Positions 27,501 through 39,500 of a stretch of 64,000 nt of DNA are shown here, in pieces. The first letter of the stretch is position 1. The number at the start of each line of letters is the position of its first letter. The notes beneath the pieces were generated by a model. The model was given only the letters and a program-made list of their open reading frames with translations. It was not told where the DNA came from and made no database searches. The stretch is taken from NCBI GenBank assembly GCA_033032175.1, contig CM065334.1, forward strand, positions 8,057,705 through 8,121,704, written 5' to 3'. A program made the translations under genes and the position numbers. Source of the stretch: Saturnia japonica (lineage: Eukaryota; Arthropoda; Insecta; Lepidoptera; Saturniidae).

Positions 27501-30500
27501 TTATGAATATGTTATAAATTACTACTACATCATAATGTACCTATCCAATGGTATATAACTTAATTTAATTAATATACAGTCCATTCTTATTCATGTCGTT
27601 GGGAAGTACTTAGGATAACTTAGTACTTATTTTACTACAGATTTTACAAATAATGTTTATTGGAGAGTGTTAAATTGCATTTTATTTTGTCATAAATATT
27701 TTGTTTGTTCAAGTTAAATTTCATTTTTCTGTAATCTTTTGTTTGTACATTGTAAATTTAAATATTTTGTCTGTTCAGCTTAAAGTTGAGTTTTTCTGTT
27801 TGTACATTGTAAATTAAAAAATAAATTTGATTTACATAATTTCATTTAGCACTAAAGATGTAATTTCATGTTAAGAAAATAAGGAAAGATGTGTACTTAA
27901 GGTTTATAATTTAAAAAGTTTAATGTTATTTTTTTTCCTTCTGAAAATTGTAAAATATTCTTGTTGTTTGGGAGTATGTTTAACACATTTTTTTATATTG
28001 TAACACTGTTACTAATACTTTATGTCATTAGTGTCAATTGTAAAAACTTTCTCTTGCACATTAAAACGTTTGTCACGACGGCCGCTCTTTTAATAAATAA
28101 AAAATATAAATTAGCACCCGAAGATTACCTACACACGAGCCAGCCCTAAAATAAAACAGGGAGCTGCGTCCAACACCACTGTGGCACCCTTGCGCGCTTG
28201 TTGCCCACGCTTTCGCGGCTGAGTGCCTTAAGCGCTCGCCCCCAAGCCCGGTAAGCTGTAAAAGCCATCGACGGCTCTGTTTTTGAATAGGGCCCTCAGA
28301 CTAACAGTAAGGTAAGCACAAAAGAAACGTTTGTAAGTAATAATAATAATTATCAATTTCTATTTATCAAGACTCCGGTTGTTTTGTTCACCGAGGAGGT
28401 ACAAAATGATCCTCCAAACGGCGGAAGACGAAATAAGTCCCCTGACGTTCACAAATTTTAGGCACAGACGAGTAAAAAAAAAAGTTTATCAGAGCCTGGC
28501 AAATTGACGGTACTGTTCTTGATAATAAGAACAGTACAATCGAACACAACGGCGACCACATAAAGATCTTAATGCAACGGCAGTCGTCGCATAAATATCT
28601 CTTCACGTCACGCTTAAAGGATCCGATGTCGTAAGTAGAAGGGAACACACTGGCCGGGTGAAGGTTCCACAGCTTCACGGTACTACAAAGATAAGTCATA
28701 GAGAACTTTCTGTGCCGAGATGGAGGTTGCCTTAAAACTCTGACTCCGAAGCTCAACGCGTGCGGTTCTGTTGTGGAAGGGAGGGGAGGGTATTAGATTG
28801 GACAGCAGATCCTCCAACGGAAACCCGTACCAAGTATTTGCTTGAAGGTAGTAGTTTTTTTTTAAATCAAATAACAAATTTTAGCGATATCTGTACCAGG
28901 TTTATTGGACAACTATGTACGATACCTGATCTTCATAAATTAATTAGAACTGTGCAGGTAGACCATAGAAAACACTTTCCTCAGTATACTCCTTCGCAAA
29001 TAAGGTAAAACAACCATTAAAATCAATTAGCAGCATCACAAAGAACCACTCATGTATTAAAAGCACACTAAAGTATTAGATAAATATAGCAAACGTTCAT
29101 AAAATTTAGCATTTCTATGCTAACTATCATTCCACGAGTAAACAATATACGCAGACCATCTACTTCGATATGTATCTGTGAAATTTATACCTACACTAGC
29201 TGTGCCCGCGGCTTCGTTCACGTGTAGTACAGAATGCCCGCCCGGTTAATGGTTCTTGTGAGTGTTCCTTATAAGATAGGTATATATATACTCACACTGA
29301 CTTTTTTGTAGGTCTTTTTAATGTCTACAAAATATTTAGTACATTAAAAGCGCCCGAATTGATTCACTTTAACCAGTTTTTTTTTATTTGTGCGAAACCC
29401 TAATTATTTTCCTAAAATAAAAGTAGCCTAATTTACTCCCTATAAAATCAGCTATCTACCAGTGAAAATTCCGTCAAAATCAGTCCAACCGTTTCGGATA
29501 TTACCCGGAACAAACAGACAGACAGAGAAAAATGTAAAAATGGGTGTTTAGTTATAGGTATCGTATATACTTTTACACGCATTTAGTAAAAAACTGTTTT
29601 TTACTCGTCAATTCTCTTCAAAATTATATTGATTATTAATTGATTAAATTATGTCTCGACACTAATACCTACGGCATTTTAAAAATAACTAGCGATCGCC
29701 CTAAGGTCGAAATTCGACCAGCGGCTTTTTAATCATAGACTATTTTCTGTTTGACATTTACAGTATGAACCTAAACAATGAGTATTATCTACATCACTTG
29801 CTGTCACTTTTCGTTGAGTGACAATGTCAATATTTTGAGGGGTCTAAGTTCAATAGTATTGGTCAGGTTAGGATTCGCAGTATTAATTTATTTTATTTAA
29901 TATATTAGTAACAGATATTATAAAAAAATTTTAGCTTTCTGCACTCCTTCTCTATTTAAACTTTAACCGTGCCTAATCTCATAGTCTTCCGTGCACGCAA
30001 TTTGCTTAAAAAGGGATAGAAAGCTGTTGCTTCTCGTATTAATATATAGATATTATACCCATTATAGTTTGAATATCTTCACAGTAAAACAAGACGTTTG
30101 CCCAGCAATTTGGTGTTGTAACTGTAGAATTTTAGTTGCAAGCTGTCTACCGTCTAAGCCTTCACAGGGCCCTTATGGCTAACAGAATAGTCAGAACGAA
30201 AAAATAAAAATTGTTACAGTGTGCGAGCCTGTCACCTCTCTCGTATTTTTTCATAATGCACCTAAAAAATTATAACATGAAAAAGTTTATAATTACGATA
30301 TTTAAATGTAAAAATGAATAAATATTACGATCTATGTAATGAGCTAACCAAAAACGGCTATGAGGTTAACTTGTATGCGGTGGAAATGGGAGCGAGAGGT
30401 ATTCCAGCGAAATCTCTCTATAATTTGATAAAAGACTTCGGCCTGTCGAGAACTGCAGTAAGTTCTATTTTAGAAAGGGTATCTAAAGCAGCATTAACAG

Positions 30501-33500
30501 GCTCTTACCAAATATGGCTTGGCAGGCAGGGCATCGCGGGCAGTCAAGGTGAGCGCATGTGCATCAAAAGGGGGCTCCTTAAACCTACAACTGGGTCGCA
30601 AGTCCCGGGGGCTGCTCGTGTTCCCTCTCTCTGCCACACGATGGATCCGGCACCCGCACGGTGAATCCATGGAATGCTAAGATGTTTGTCTTTTAAATAG
30701 GCCTGCGCAAAACCAAACGCAATACATGTTATACCTACGCCACGTATGGTACCTACGATGTACGAATATGCCACTCTGCGTTTTCTTTACTCGCATGTTA
30801 ACAAATCGCAAACGAGAAGATCACTGAACTAAAAATACCAACAAAGGATGCACTTATAAAAAAACGAAACCGTGCACAAAGAAATGATTCATCTCAGCTT
30901 TATGATTTATTTATACCAAACCCAAGTTATATTTAGTTAGAAGTCTTTCCAAAAATCATTTGGAAGATTTTTCAAGTGAACATTTCTTTAGCCGCGTTGA
31001 GCGATTTTCGGTAGGGGAAAAACATGGGTTCACGTGACATTCGCGTCACGATGACCTCGACATGTTCGTGACGAATTGCGCTTGCGCCAGACTAGCGTAG
31101 TATAGCAGCCTGTGTACACGTATACGCATATACACAGTACACACTGATACATTGTATATACTCGACTGTATCATATGCGTGTTTGACTTTTTGGATGGCT
31201 AAAATGTTGTGATTTAGCGTCACCGACATGCTCTGCAATAATTCAGACTATAATTGCATAGCTTTGCCCCTCGATTTCACCCTTCTTAATTTTATACGAC
31301 AAACACCGCACCGCACCGCACCGCCAACGCACCCGTGCAGTCCATCATATTTATTGTTCTTCCCGCAAGAGCAAATTATTTTAATTATCCATTATCTCCT
31401 AAACTGTGTCCAAATAACATAGTACAAAAACAAATTAACTTCATAAAATTGTCTTTATGATAAAGTAACTTTTTTCGTAAGGATTAATATGACATGCCTA
31501 AAAAAGATGCAAATACATAAATCACTTTTTAATATTCAACAAATTTTTATCACAAAATACCTTATAAGAGACAGGAATATGCTATCGCGGACTTTTCTTT
31601 AGATATATGAAGGACCAATATTATTGTAGAACATTGTATTTACGTATCATTCATCATTACGTCAGCGAACGCGGATAAAGCAGTTCGGAAGGGCCTCGAC
31701 TTCCGACGTACATAAACATAACTAATTACTAATCAGCTAGCATAACTAACTGATAGTTGTGTCCTAATGTTAGATAGCCTATACTATTCCTCAAGACTCT
31801 GGCTATCACATAGTATTTCCAGATATTAGCGTTTTTGAACAAAAAAAAAACTTTCGCTTATATATATTAGTGGTATTGTGAATAAAAGACGTCCACAATA
31901 TTTTAATGTGTGCTAAATTAATAGCGCTTGTTTTATTCTTGTTTCTTACAAAGTTACAGTAGTTCGTAGTAACAATGTGGTTTCTTAATAACGTTCTTGA
32001 CTGTAGTTTGCTTGTAGATTCGCTGCTTGCTGTTGCTGGTGTTGTGGTGTTTCTCGAACTGATCGCAGATTCGCTGCTTGCTGTTGTTGTAGTGTTTCTC
32101 GAACTGATCGCAGACTCGCTGCTTGCTGTTGTTGTAGTGTTTCTCGAACTGATCCCAGTACTGCCGCTCTCTCCGCTATATTTATCCTCGCCCTTTGCCT
32201 CGCAACCGGTAGTGCGATGGATTCCGTGCGGGGCGTCGCTCAGCCAATGAGCGCGCACGCCCTGTGTGCGCGCTCTCGGCAGTACCATGAGTCACCATGC
32301 CAGATGTTCCGAGTCTGGCATGGTTCATCCTTACAACTAGTGAAATTTATACATTTAAACTTACAACTAGCTATATTCTTATTCTAATCGTTTTAAAATA
32401 CACATATTCACACATATTCAGTTCATATTATTATATCTATTCCTAACACGTATTTATAAACCTTATTCCTAACACGTATTATTTCATTTATTTGTTCATT
32501 CTATACTATTACACTATCGTTATTCACTCGCCCCGCTCGCTGTCCGCAACAAGTGGTATAGATTTAAAAAATTCAAAATTGAGTTTTCACTGCTGTCGGT
32601 AGTCCTTAAGGACTGGCTCTTGTTTTTTACTGCTAGCTAGACAAAATGTAGTTAGTTCTCGTAAAAAATGTAAAAAAAAACTGTAACCAGACTATGGGGG
32701 AAAAATACGGAAGAGGTGGGGGTGGTTATTCTGTTATTTTTTACACGGTTGATATTCAGAACTACCCACAGATTGCGCTAATAGTATTTATTAACTTTAG
32801 AGACCTAAGGTTTTTTAGACAATAACATTCCTCATATTAGTTTAGCTCGTGTAAAATGTACCCTAGATGTCACCCAATATGCTATTACTGAGCTGATCTG
32901 ATGATGTACTGCCTACAGTAACGCCCCAACAAAACAAAATATCCTCTTCGTGTTTAGGTTTGTTGGATTCCTTTCGACAAGTACTCATAATTCGTGGTAA
33001 GGTTCCATAAAAGATACTTAAAAATAAAAAAAAAGATTATTAAACATACAAGAGTGCTTTCACAGGGACTAAAGCGAATTAAAGTTCATTAGATTTTGTA
33101 TCAGAAGTTATTTCTTCCACAACTATGAGATTATGTACAAAATATGCGAACTAGTTCGAACGCGCTAAAAGGATCCACAAACACCTACAGCTGCATTGTA
33201 AAGGTCAAGGGCAACGAGCTCGGGGGGGCCGAACACAGAACATCACATTTGTACGAAAATAAATCAATTATTTAAAAATTCCTTAAGATTAAATATCGAT
33301 AGCCGTATCAAGTTGTTATTTCTTTTTCTTTTTTTGTTTATATTGCTAATTATTTTCTTTTCCTACGAGGTCAGGAGACTAACGTGAATAAAAAGTCATT
33401 TAAATGTTTCATTAATGGGGGTAGTACAATTGTAACGGCCGCACTTAGAAACGTTCATTAATTTATGGCTAATAATGAATATTTAACTAACTACCTTTAA

Positions 33501-36500
33501 ATATCATAATGACAGATTACGCCCAGAGTCAAAAGGAGACGGATACTTTCATACAGACATGGGCGAGGGTAAAAAAGATGTAAAAATATGAAAACGGTGT
33601 AAATTAATATCTAATGCAATATCAATCAGTCACTGAAAAAAAGCGGATTTTTTGCAATCTAAAAGCAGAGATTTATGATATTTCGTAAAACCGAAGTCAT
33701 GTAATACACTTCAATTAAACTATTTTTGAAGTAGGATTAATATTAAAAAAGGATTATGTTTATTATCTTTTAAAGTTATTAGTTTACTTATTTTGTTGAT
33801 TGTAAATCCTAATGATATTGTATGATTTTAAAAACAAAAATATATTCGATTTTATAAACCATATTTCAACTATGTAATTACATTTCTTTACCTTTCTTTA
33901 GATAATGACAACTGTATGAAAGAATTAAGCAGTGACGATCAATGCTGCGTTACCGACAACAGGTCGATAAGTTTCTTACACTACATCCTTAATTTCATTT
34001 ATAAAAATCTATAATTGTAATTCCCATACTTTGTTTTTACTACAAAATAAATATAAATCGTAGTTTTAACTAAGATTATTCGTAGGTGTATCAATTTTAT
34101 TTGCTGTTGCAATGCAAAGCGTCGAAAGTGTCAAAAAGTTACCAACATTAAAAAATATGTCTTTATAATTCATAAAATTTATACTTTTTATTAAAAAAAT
34201 TTATCTAATATTTTCGCTAAAAACAAATCTTTCATCACTTTTATGTTTATGGTGGGGACTGGGGCCGTGCCTGCGTCTATTGTCACGAAGCTTCGTAGGT
34301 ACATTGAAACCAGCCATTAACAGTTATCGTCGGGATACATCGGATCCAAAGAATGTCCATACCGCCCTGCATAAATCTCTTCACGTTACGCTTGAAGGAC
34401 CCGAAGGCAAAAGAGTAGCAAACAGGCAGACGGCCCACCTGATGGTAAATGGTTACCGTCGCCTATGGATGAATGCAACATCAGGGGCATTACAACTATA
34501 TATTTTTTATTGGTAAAAAAAAGTTTTTTTTCTATTTATATCGGAAATTTCCTAGGTAAAGACTTTTCCTTACCTAGAAAATAAAAATTACCTAAATAGA
34601 AAAAAAAAGATTTTTCTTTTAATATTAAAGGTACCTATATATTTAATTAGTAAAAGTAAAGCAGTCATTTTTGTAATTTTTGCCATTTTAATGTAAATTT
34701 CCCTGGGGACGGGAATCGATTAACTTTTTAAAAGCGTTTTTCACCCCGCCTCATTGGATTTGTAAAATTTCCCATATAAAAAAAATTATACCCCCCAGGA
34801 GCCAGGTTCGAAACCCAGGCACTATAACGAGTGTTACACGTGGTGATATTGTCGTATCCCGCCACGCAGTAAATTTTCAGTGAAAATGTGTTTTTGCGTA
34901 CAATTTATTACATGTTATAAACATTCAAAATAAATATATGCCAAGTGAAAACCCCGTCGTTTACGTCATTGTAATTTACTAACGCCGATAAAACACGTTA
35001 TCACTGTTACGAGAAATGTAAACAATGATCGAAAGCAAAACAACTAACCGTCGGAAGGCTCCAGAGTCTTCGGTTCCATCATATTTGAAATATAAAACAA
35101 CAACTCCTCACACCAAACAATGCATAAAAATAACGAACTGCGTAATTAAACGTTCACTATCGCCGGCCGGTCAACGTTAAAAACTTTTTCAAAACACGTA
35201 ACAAACAGAAGAGTACCGCTGACGCACCCAAGCGCGTCGAGCGTCAAAACGTGACTGCGGTTAAAATGTTTGAATGTTTAAATATGGAACGTGCACGTAA
35301 ACAGAGAGGTGGCGCGATCGATTGCGTGGGCGCAGCTCCGCAGGCCGCGCGACCGTGTTTACAATCTCTCGCAGGTGTATGATCTTATTATTCACATGCA
35401 TCATGCTGTCTGTATAGGAATTCATTATCGATGTAAACAACCGGTTCCTAAAGTTATCTCTCAGCGTCCATTGCGAAGCACCATAAAAACATTTCTTTGT
35501 CATAATTTTATCCTGACGAGCATTGGTCTGTAACTCATTGAAACCTGATTCGTTGCCACCTTAAATATACCGTATTGCTAGAAAAGACATTTTGTTTATA
35601 TAACGACACTCAATTTTAATAATACAGGTATACGCTAAGCAAAACAGAAAAAAACTGTACATTTGTGTCCATGCATTTATCTTCTACTACTTCTTTCTTT
35701 TCTTTTTCTTGTTGTTTGCTTTTTTCTTCTACATAAAAAACTTAACGTAACTCTGTCGATTTTTCCGTTTATGTTCTTTTCACACGAAAACCACATATCC
35801 GATATACATGCTTTTTAAAAAAAAGCTATGTTATTTGGCCAGGTTATAGGATATATTTTGTTACATCAAGTAAGATACGAAATAAGCAGTGTCGATAATG
35901 GTGTACCATTTCGGAAAAAGTTGCTTTGGAAGGCACTTAAATGGCTTACGCTGAGTAAACCATAAGAGATATAGTAAATTAATGTAGTACATAATTGTAG
36001 ACATTAAATAGAGCAACAAAAAGTCAGCAAGAGTTTGTCTATCATCTATGGAACAACACCCACAATAAGCATTTATAGCCGGGAGCGGGGGAGCAAGATT
36101 CACGCGTGTGCGGGCACATCGGCGATCGGGATCGATTGCATTCTGTAGTCCACGTGAGCGAAGCTGGCGGGCATAATTAGTGTCTTTATAAAATAACTCG
36201 TGAGCGACTGTCGTGGGTGCACAATTTGCCCGTACGCTCGACCGACGGCATTCTCTAGTCCACGCGAGCAGTCTCGGCCACAGTTAGTATTTAAAAAAAA
36301 CTTTATCCAATTTAAGTATTAAGGAAGGGCTTATGAACGATAAAATACTACCAGCGGTTCGGAATACATCCCAGTCATCAAGAACGGCAGACAAGAAAAT
36401 CGCTAAGTATTTACTTGAAATTCACTTTGCTCCTATGAAATAAGTATTAGACGACAGGTTTATACAAGGTGTCCAGAAAGGGTATCGGGTATTTGTAAGT

Positions 36501-39500
36501 TCAATGAAACAAAAATTATTTGTATGCAATAAAAAAGTTTATTGTTTATTATTAGCATATGAATTGGAGAATTATTTGGAAAAGATGATGTTATCCAAAT
36601 GATGACCGTTACGTTGCTGGCACTCTTCTAAACGGAAACGAAGATTGGCGATAACACGTTGACACATAGCTATCGATATTGCTGCCATTTCTGACCTGAT
36701 GTTTTGCTTTAACTGGGTTAGATTCGTCGGATTGTTTTGATAAACCTTACTTTTAAGGTATCCCCATGCAAAATAGTCAAGCGGGCTAAGGTCGGGGCTT
36801 CTGGGAGGCCAGTTGATGTTACCCCTTCGCGAAATGACTTTATTAGGGAATAATTCGTTAACAACTTCCATTGAGTCATTTGAGGTATGGCAAGTGGCCC
36901 CATCTTGCTGGAACCACGTTCTTAAGTTGAAACCTGCAAACTCCTGCAACTCTGGGACCAAAAAATTTCGCAACATATCGCAATAACGGTCTCTATTCAC
37001 ATTAATTGCTCGGCCTCGTTGATCTTCATGAAAATAAGGACCAATTATGCCTTTAGCAGACATAGCGGCCCAAACAACGACCTTTGGGCTATGCAGGGGT
37101 CGTTCATGCTTTCGTCTCGGATTCTCCACTGCCCAGTACCGACAATTCTGCTTATTAACATGACCATTCAGGTGAAAATTTGCTTCGTCACTGAACAGTA
37201 TGTTGTTAAAGTTGTTAAATCGCTGCAGCATTTCGTTCGCAAAATTCAGTCGATTAGCATAGTCCGTATCCTTCAATTCTTGAACCAATTGAATTTTATA
37301 GGCTTTTAGATGTAAGTCTTTCTTTAAAATCGAATGTAAAAACGATTTTTTGATGTTCAACGCTTGCCTTCGCTTTCGGATGGATAAAGACGGATTTTGA
37401 CGAACCGACGCCTCAACTTCTTCAATTGTTTCTTCATCGCGAACTGAACGAGGACGACCAGAGTTTTGAATTTTATCTGTTGCACCTGTATTCTCGAACA
37501 TCCTGATCCATTTCCTAATGCTATCGTCACTTGGCGCGTGGCGTGTACGATATTCCGCACTATAGAGACGTTGAGCAGTCACTATTGAATCACCATTACG
37601 ATAATACGCTCGTACGCAAAATGCGCGATGCGTCCCCGAGTACTGTTCCATCGTGACTAAAACTCCACAAAATGGCGGACGCCACGAACCCCTCCCCGCA
37701 CCCTTTAGACGCCCCGTTTCGAATATGGCGCGAAAACAAATACCCGATACCCTTTCTGGACACCTTGTACTATACATACAGGAGACGAGAGATTGTTTGT
37801 TTGTTTGAACGTGCTGATCTCTGGAACTACAGCAGATTAGCAAAATTGTTGTTGCATATTATGGCCTATTTATTGAGCAAGTTTATCGGCTATATAACTT
37901 CACCCTAGGACTCGTAACAACGATGAAAGAAGGTGAAGTGATCAGTAAACAAAATGCAGGATGTAAGAACTGTGAACAACGGTAAGCTATACGGGCACGT
38001 TACCGGCGGCGCAGCGCTTTAGGAAGATTCTCGAATAAACCGTGCTGTTGGGTAATAAAAATTTAACAAATTCCGTTCGAATCCCGGAATGAGAATATAA
38101 CTGGCAACACCAGGGATGACACAATACGCAAATGAAATTGAAACCTACGAATTTAAAATCGGGATTTAGTGAGCTAAATTAAAATTAAATTGAATACCAA
38201 ATAAGTTCAGTGGGTCAGTTGAAACGATTCCAAAATAAACCTAGACGCCGCGAGCGGCGCGGCGCATTACACACCGACCTTGACATATTTTGTCACACCT
38301 ATATCTGTGTTTTTAACAGAGTTGAAACTCGATATTGTGGGTGCAAGATAATACTTGACGCCTACCACTTCCAGTTGGAATAAATAATTCTTTGCGTTGT
38401 CTGTACAAGTATAGTAGGTAGACAATTACTCGTTTTTTTGAAGTGAAAACTTCTTTAGCGTCGTTGTGATTTCAAAGTCGATGAAACGAAAAAGCGAAAG
38501 TAAAACGAGACAGACACATAAATTCATAATATTTAAAGTGGGAGAAAATGAGAAAGGACCCCGGGAAAGTTTTAGGCAATGATAAAATGATACAAAAGAG
38601 GTTTGTTGCCACGCAATAATTTATTTTATGACCTCACCAAAAAGGCACGAAACAAAAACTTTTTAGACAACACTTATGACATTTTGTTACTGATTGATAT
38701 TGTGTTAGGTTAATTTTTAGTCGTAGAAATGAAATTATTTAGTTTAGCGGCCTCTGTACAAACAGTATGGGAATAATTTAGAATGATCAATGATGAGAAA
38801 TTACACCATTTCCATTCGTGCAGAAGTAATAATAGAGGGCGCTAAAATGTACCTCTAATAAATGCAAATTACGTTACCAAAGTACAAGTTTGCATTTTGT
38901 CACTAAAACTCCGTAGAGGGCGCTAAAATAAAAATATGCAAGTTGCAAATTTCAACTCTACAAAAGTAGGTACAAACATTGAAAAGTACGAATTTTGAGA
39001 TGTCAAACAAACTCCCTAGATAGTTCTGACAAGAGAGCGAAAATCTTGTCTCTTGTCAGAAGATTCCACTTTGTTTAGTTATTATATGGAAAAAGTCATT
39101 ACAACAACCGTGGTGTTTTGGTATACGTGTACGTATTTATTTATACATTTGTCCTTTCTCAGATGATATTCCCATGAATATTTCAAATGTGCAAGGTTAT
39201 GATGCCTTAATTGAAAATAATATTGTAAATAATGCTTGTGAGTACTTGTATGTACATTTTAATAAACCTTATTTTTATATTCATAACATACCATCACGCC
39301 TGTATTCCCCGAAGGGTTAGGCAGAGGTGTACTAATGTACACCCACAATTCGCCGAGTATGTTTTTTAGGTTCCATGTAATAGGGGGCGAGCCTATTGCC
39401 ATTAATCGGGCACGAAACCAAACTCCGAGCTGCTACTGAGAATTTCATAGGGAAAACCATTTGCTCGACCTGGGATTCGAACCCAGGACCTCGCTCATAG

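Larger units (their letters stand above)
21841..28175 (+). mobile_element. Complete BEL/Pao LTR retrotransposon
   Basis: The element is 6335 bp. Its two 199-bp LTRs begin TG and end CA and read identical base for base. It is flanked by the direct repeat CCACT (21836-21840 and 28176-28180), the 5-bp duplication typical of BEL/Pao. Between the LTRs lie a 285-bp leader, one long gag-pol frame and a 531-bp AT-rich 3' part without an env-like frame. It lies antisense to BNIP3 within intron 1 and interrupts the 3' end of a jockey-like LINE. Identical LTRs and an intact frame indicate a recent insertion that could still be mobile. Confidence 0.95.
36465..37767 (-). mobile_element. Complete mariner-like (DD41D) transposon
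   Basis: The element is 1303 bp with perfect 32-bp terminal inverted repeats (36465-36496 and 37736-37767), each beginning CAAGGTGTCCAGAAAGGG. TA dinucleotides flank it on both sides (36463-36464, 37768-37769), the target duplication of the Tc1/mariner/IS630 superfamily. The single transposase gene is intact. It lies in BNIP3 intron 1 in the same direction as the host gene. Confidence 0.95.

Noticed and set aside
27446..27976. Possible env gene of the BEL/Pao element
   Set aside because: No open frame of useful length lies between pol and the 3' LTR; the region is AT-rich and partly tandem.
28388..28756. 122-codon minus-strand frame as a host gene
   Set aside because: The first part matches LINE reverse transcriptase C-termini and the rest is downstream noncoding sequence.
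31806..32288. 160-codon minus-strand frame rich in Ser/Thr
   Set aside because: Its repeats ([13 protein letters not shown]) are a by-product of the 45-bp tandem repeat, and the opposite strand is open too. No domain and no splice or start context.
35261..35533. Overlapping 80-codon frames on both strands
   Set aside because: They are open only because of local composition; neither resembles a known protein.
37652..37843. N-terminal extension of the transposase frame
   Set aside because: It runs beyond the terminal inverted repeat ending at 37767, so it cannot belong to the element. MEQYSG at 37651 is a better start.
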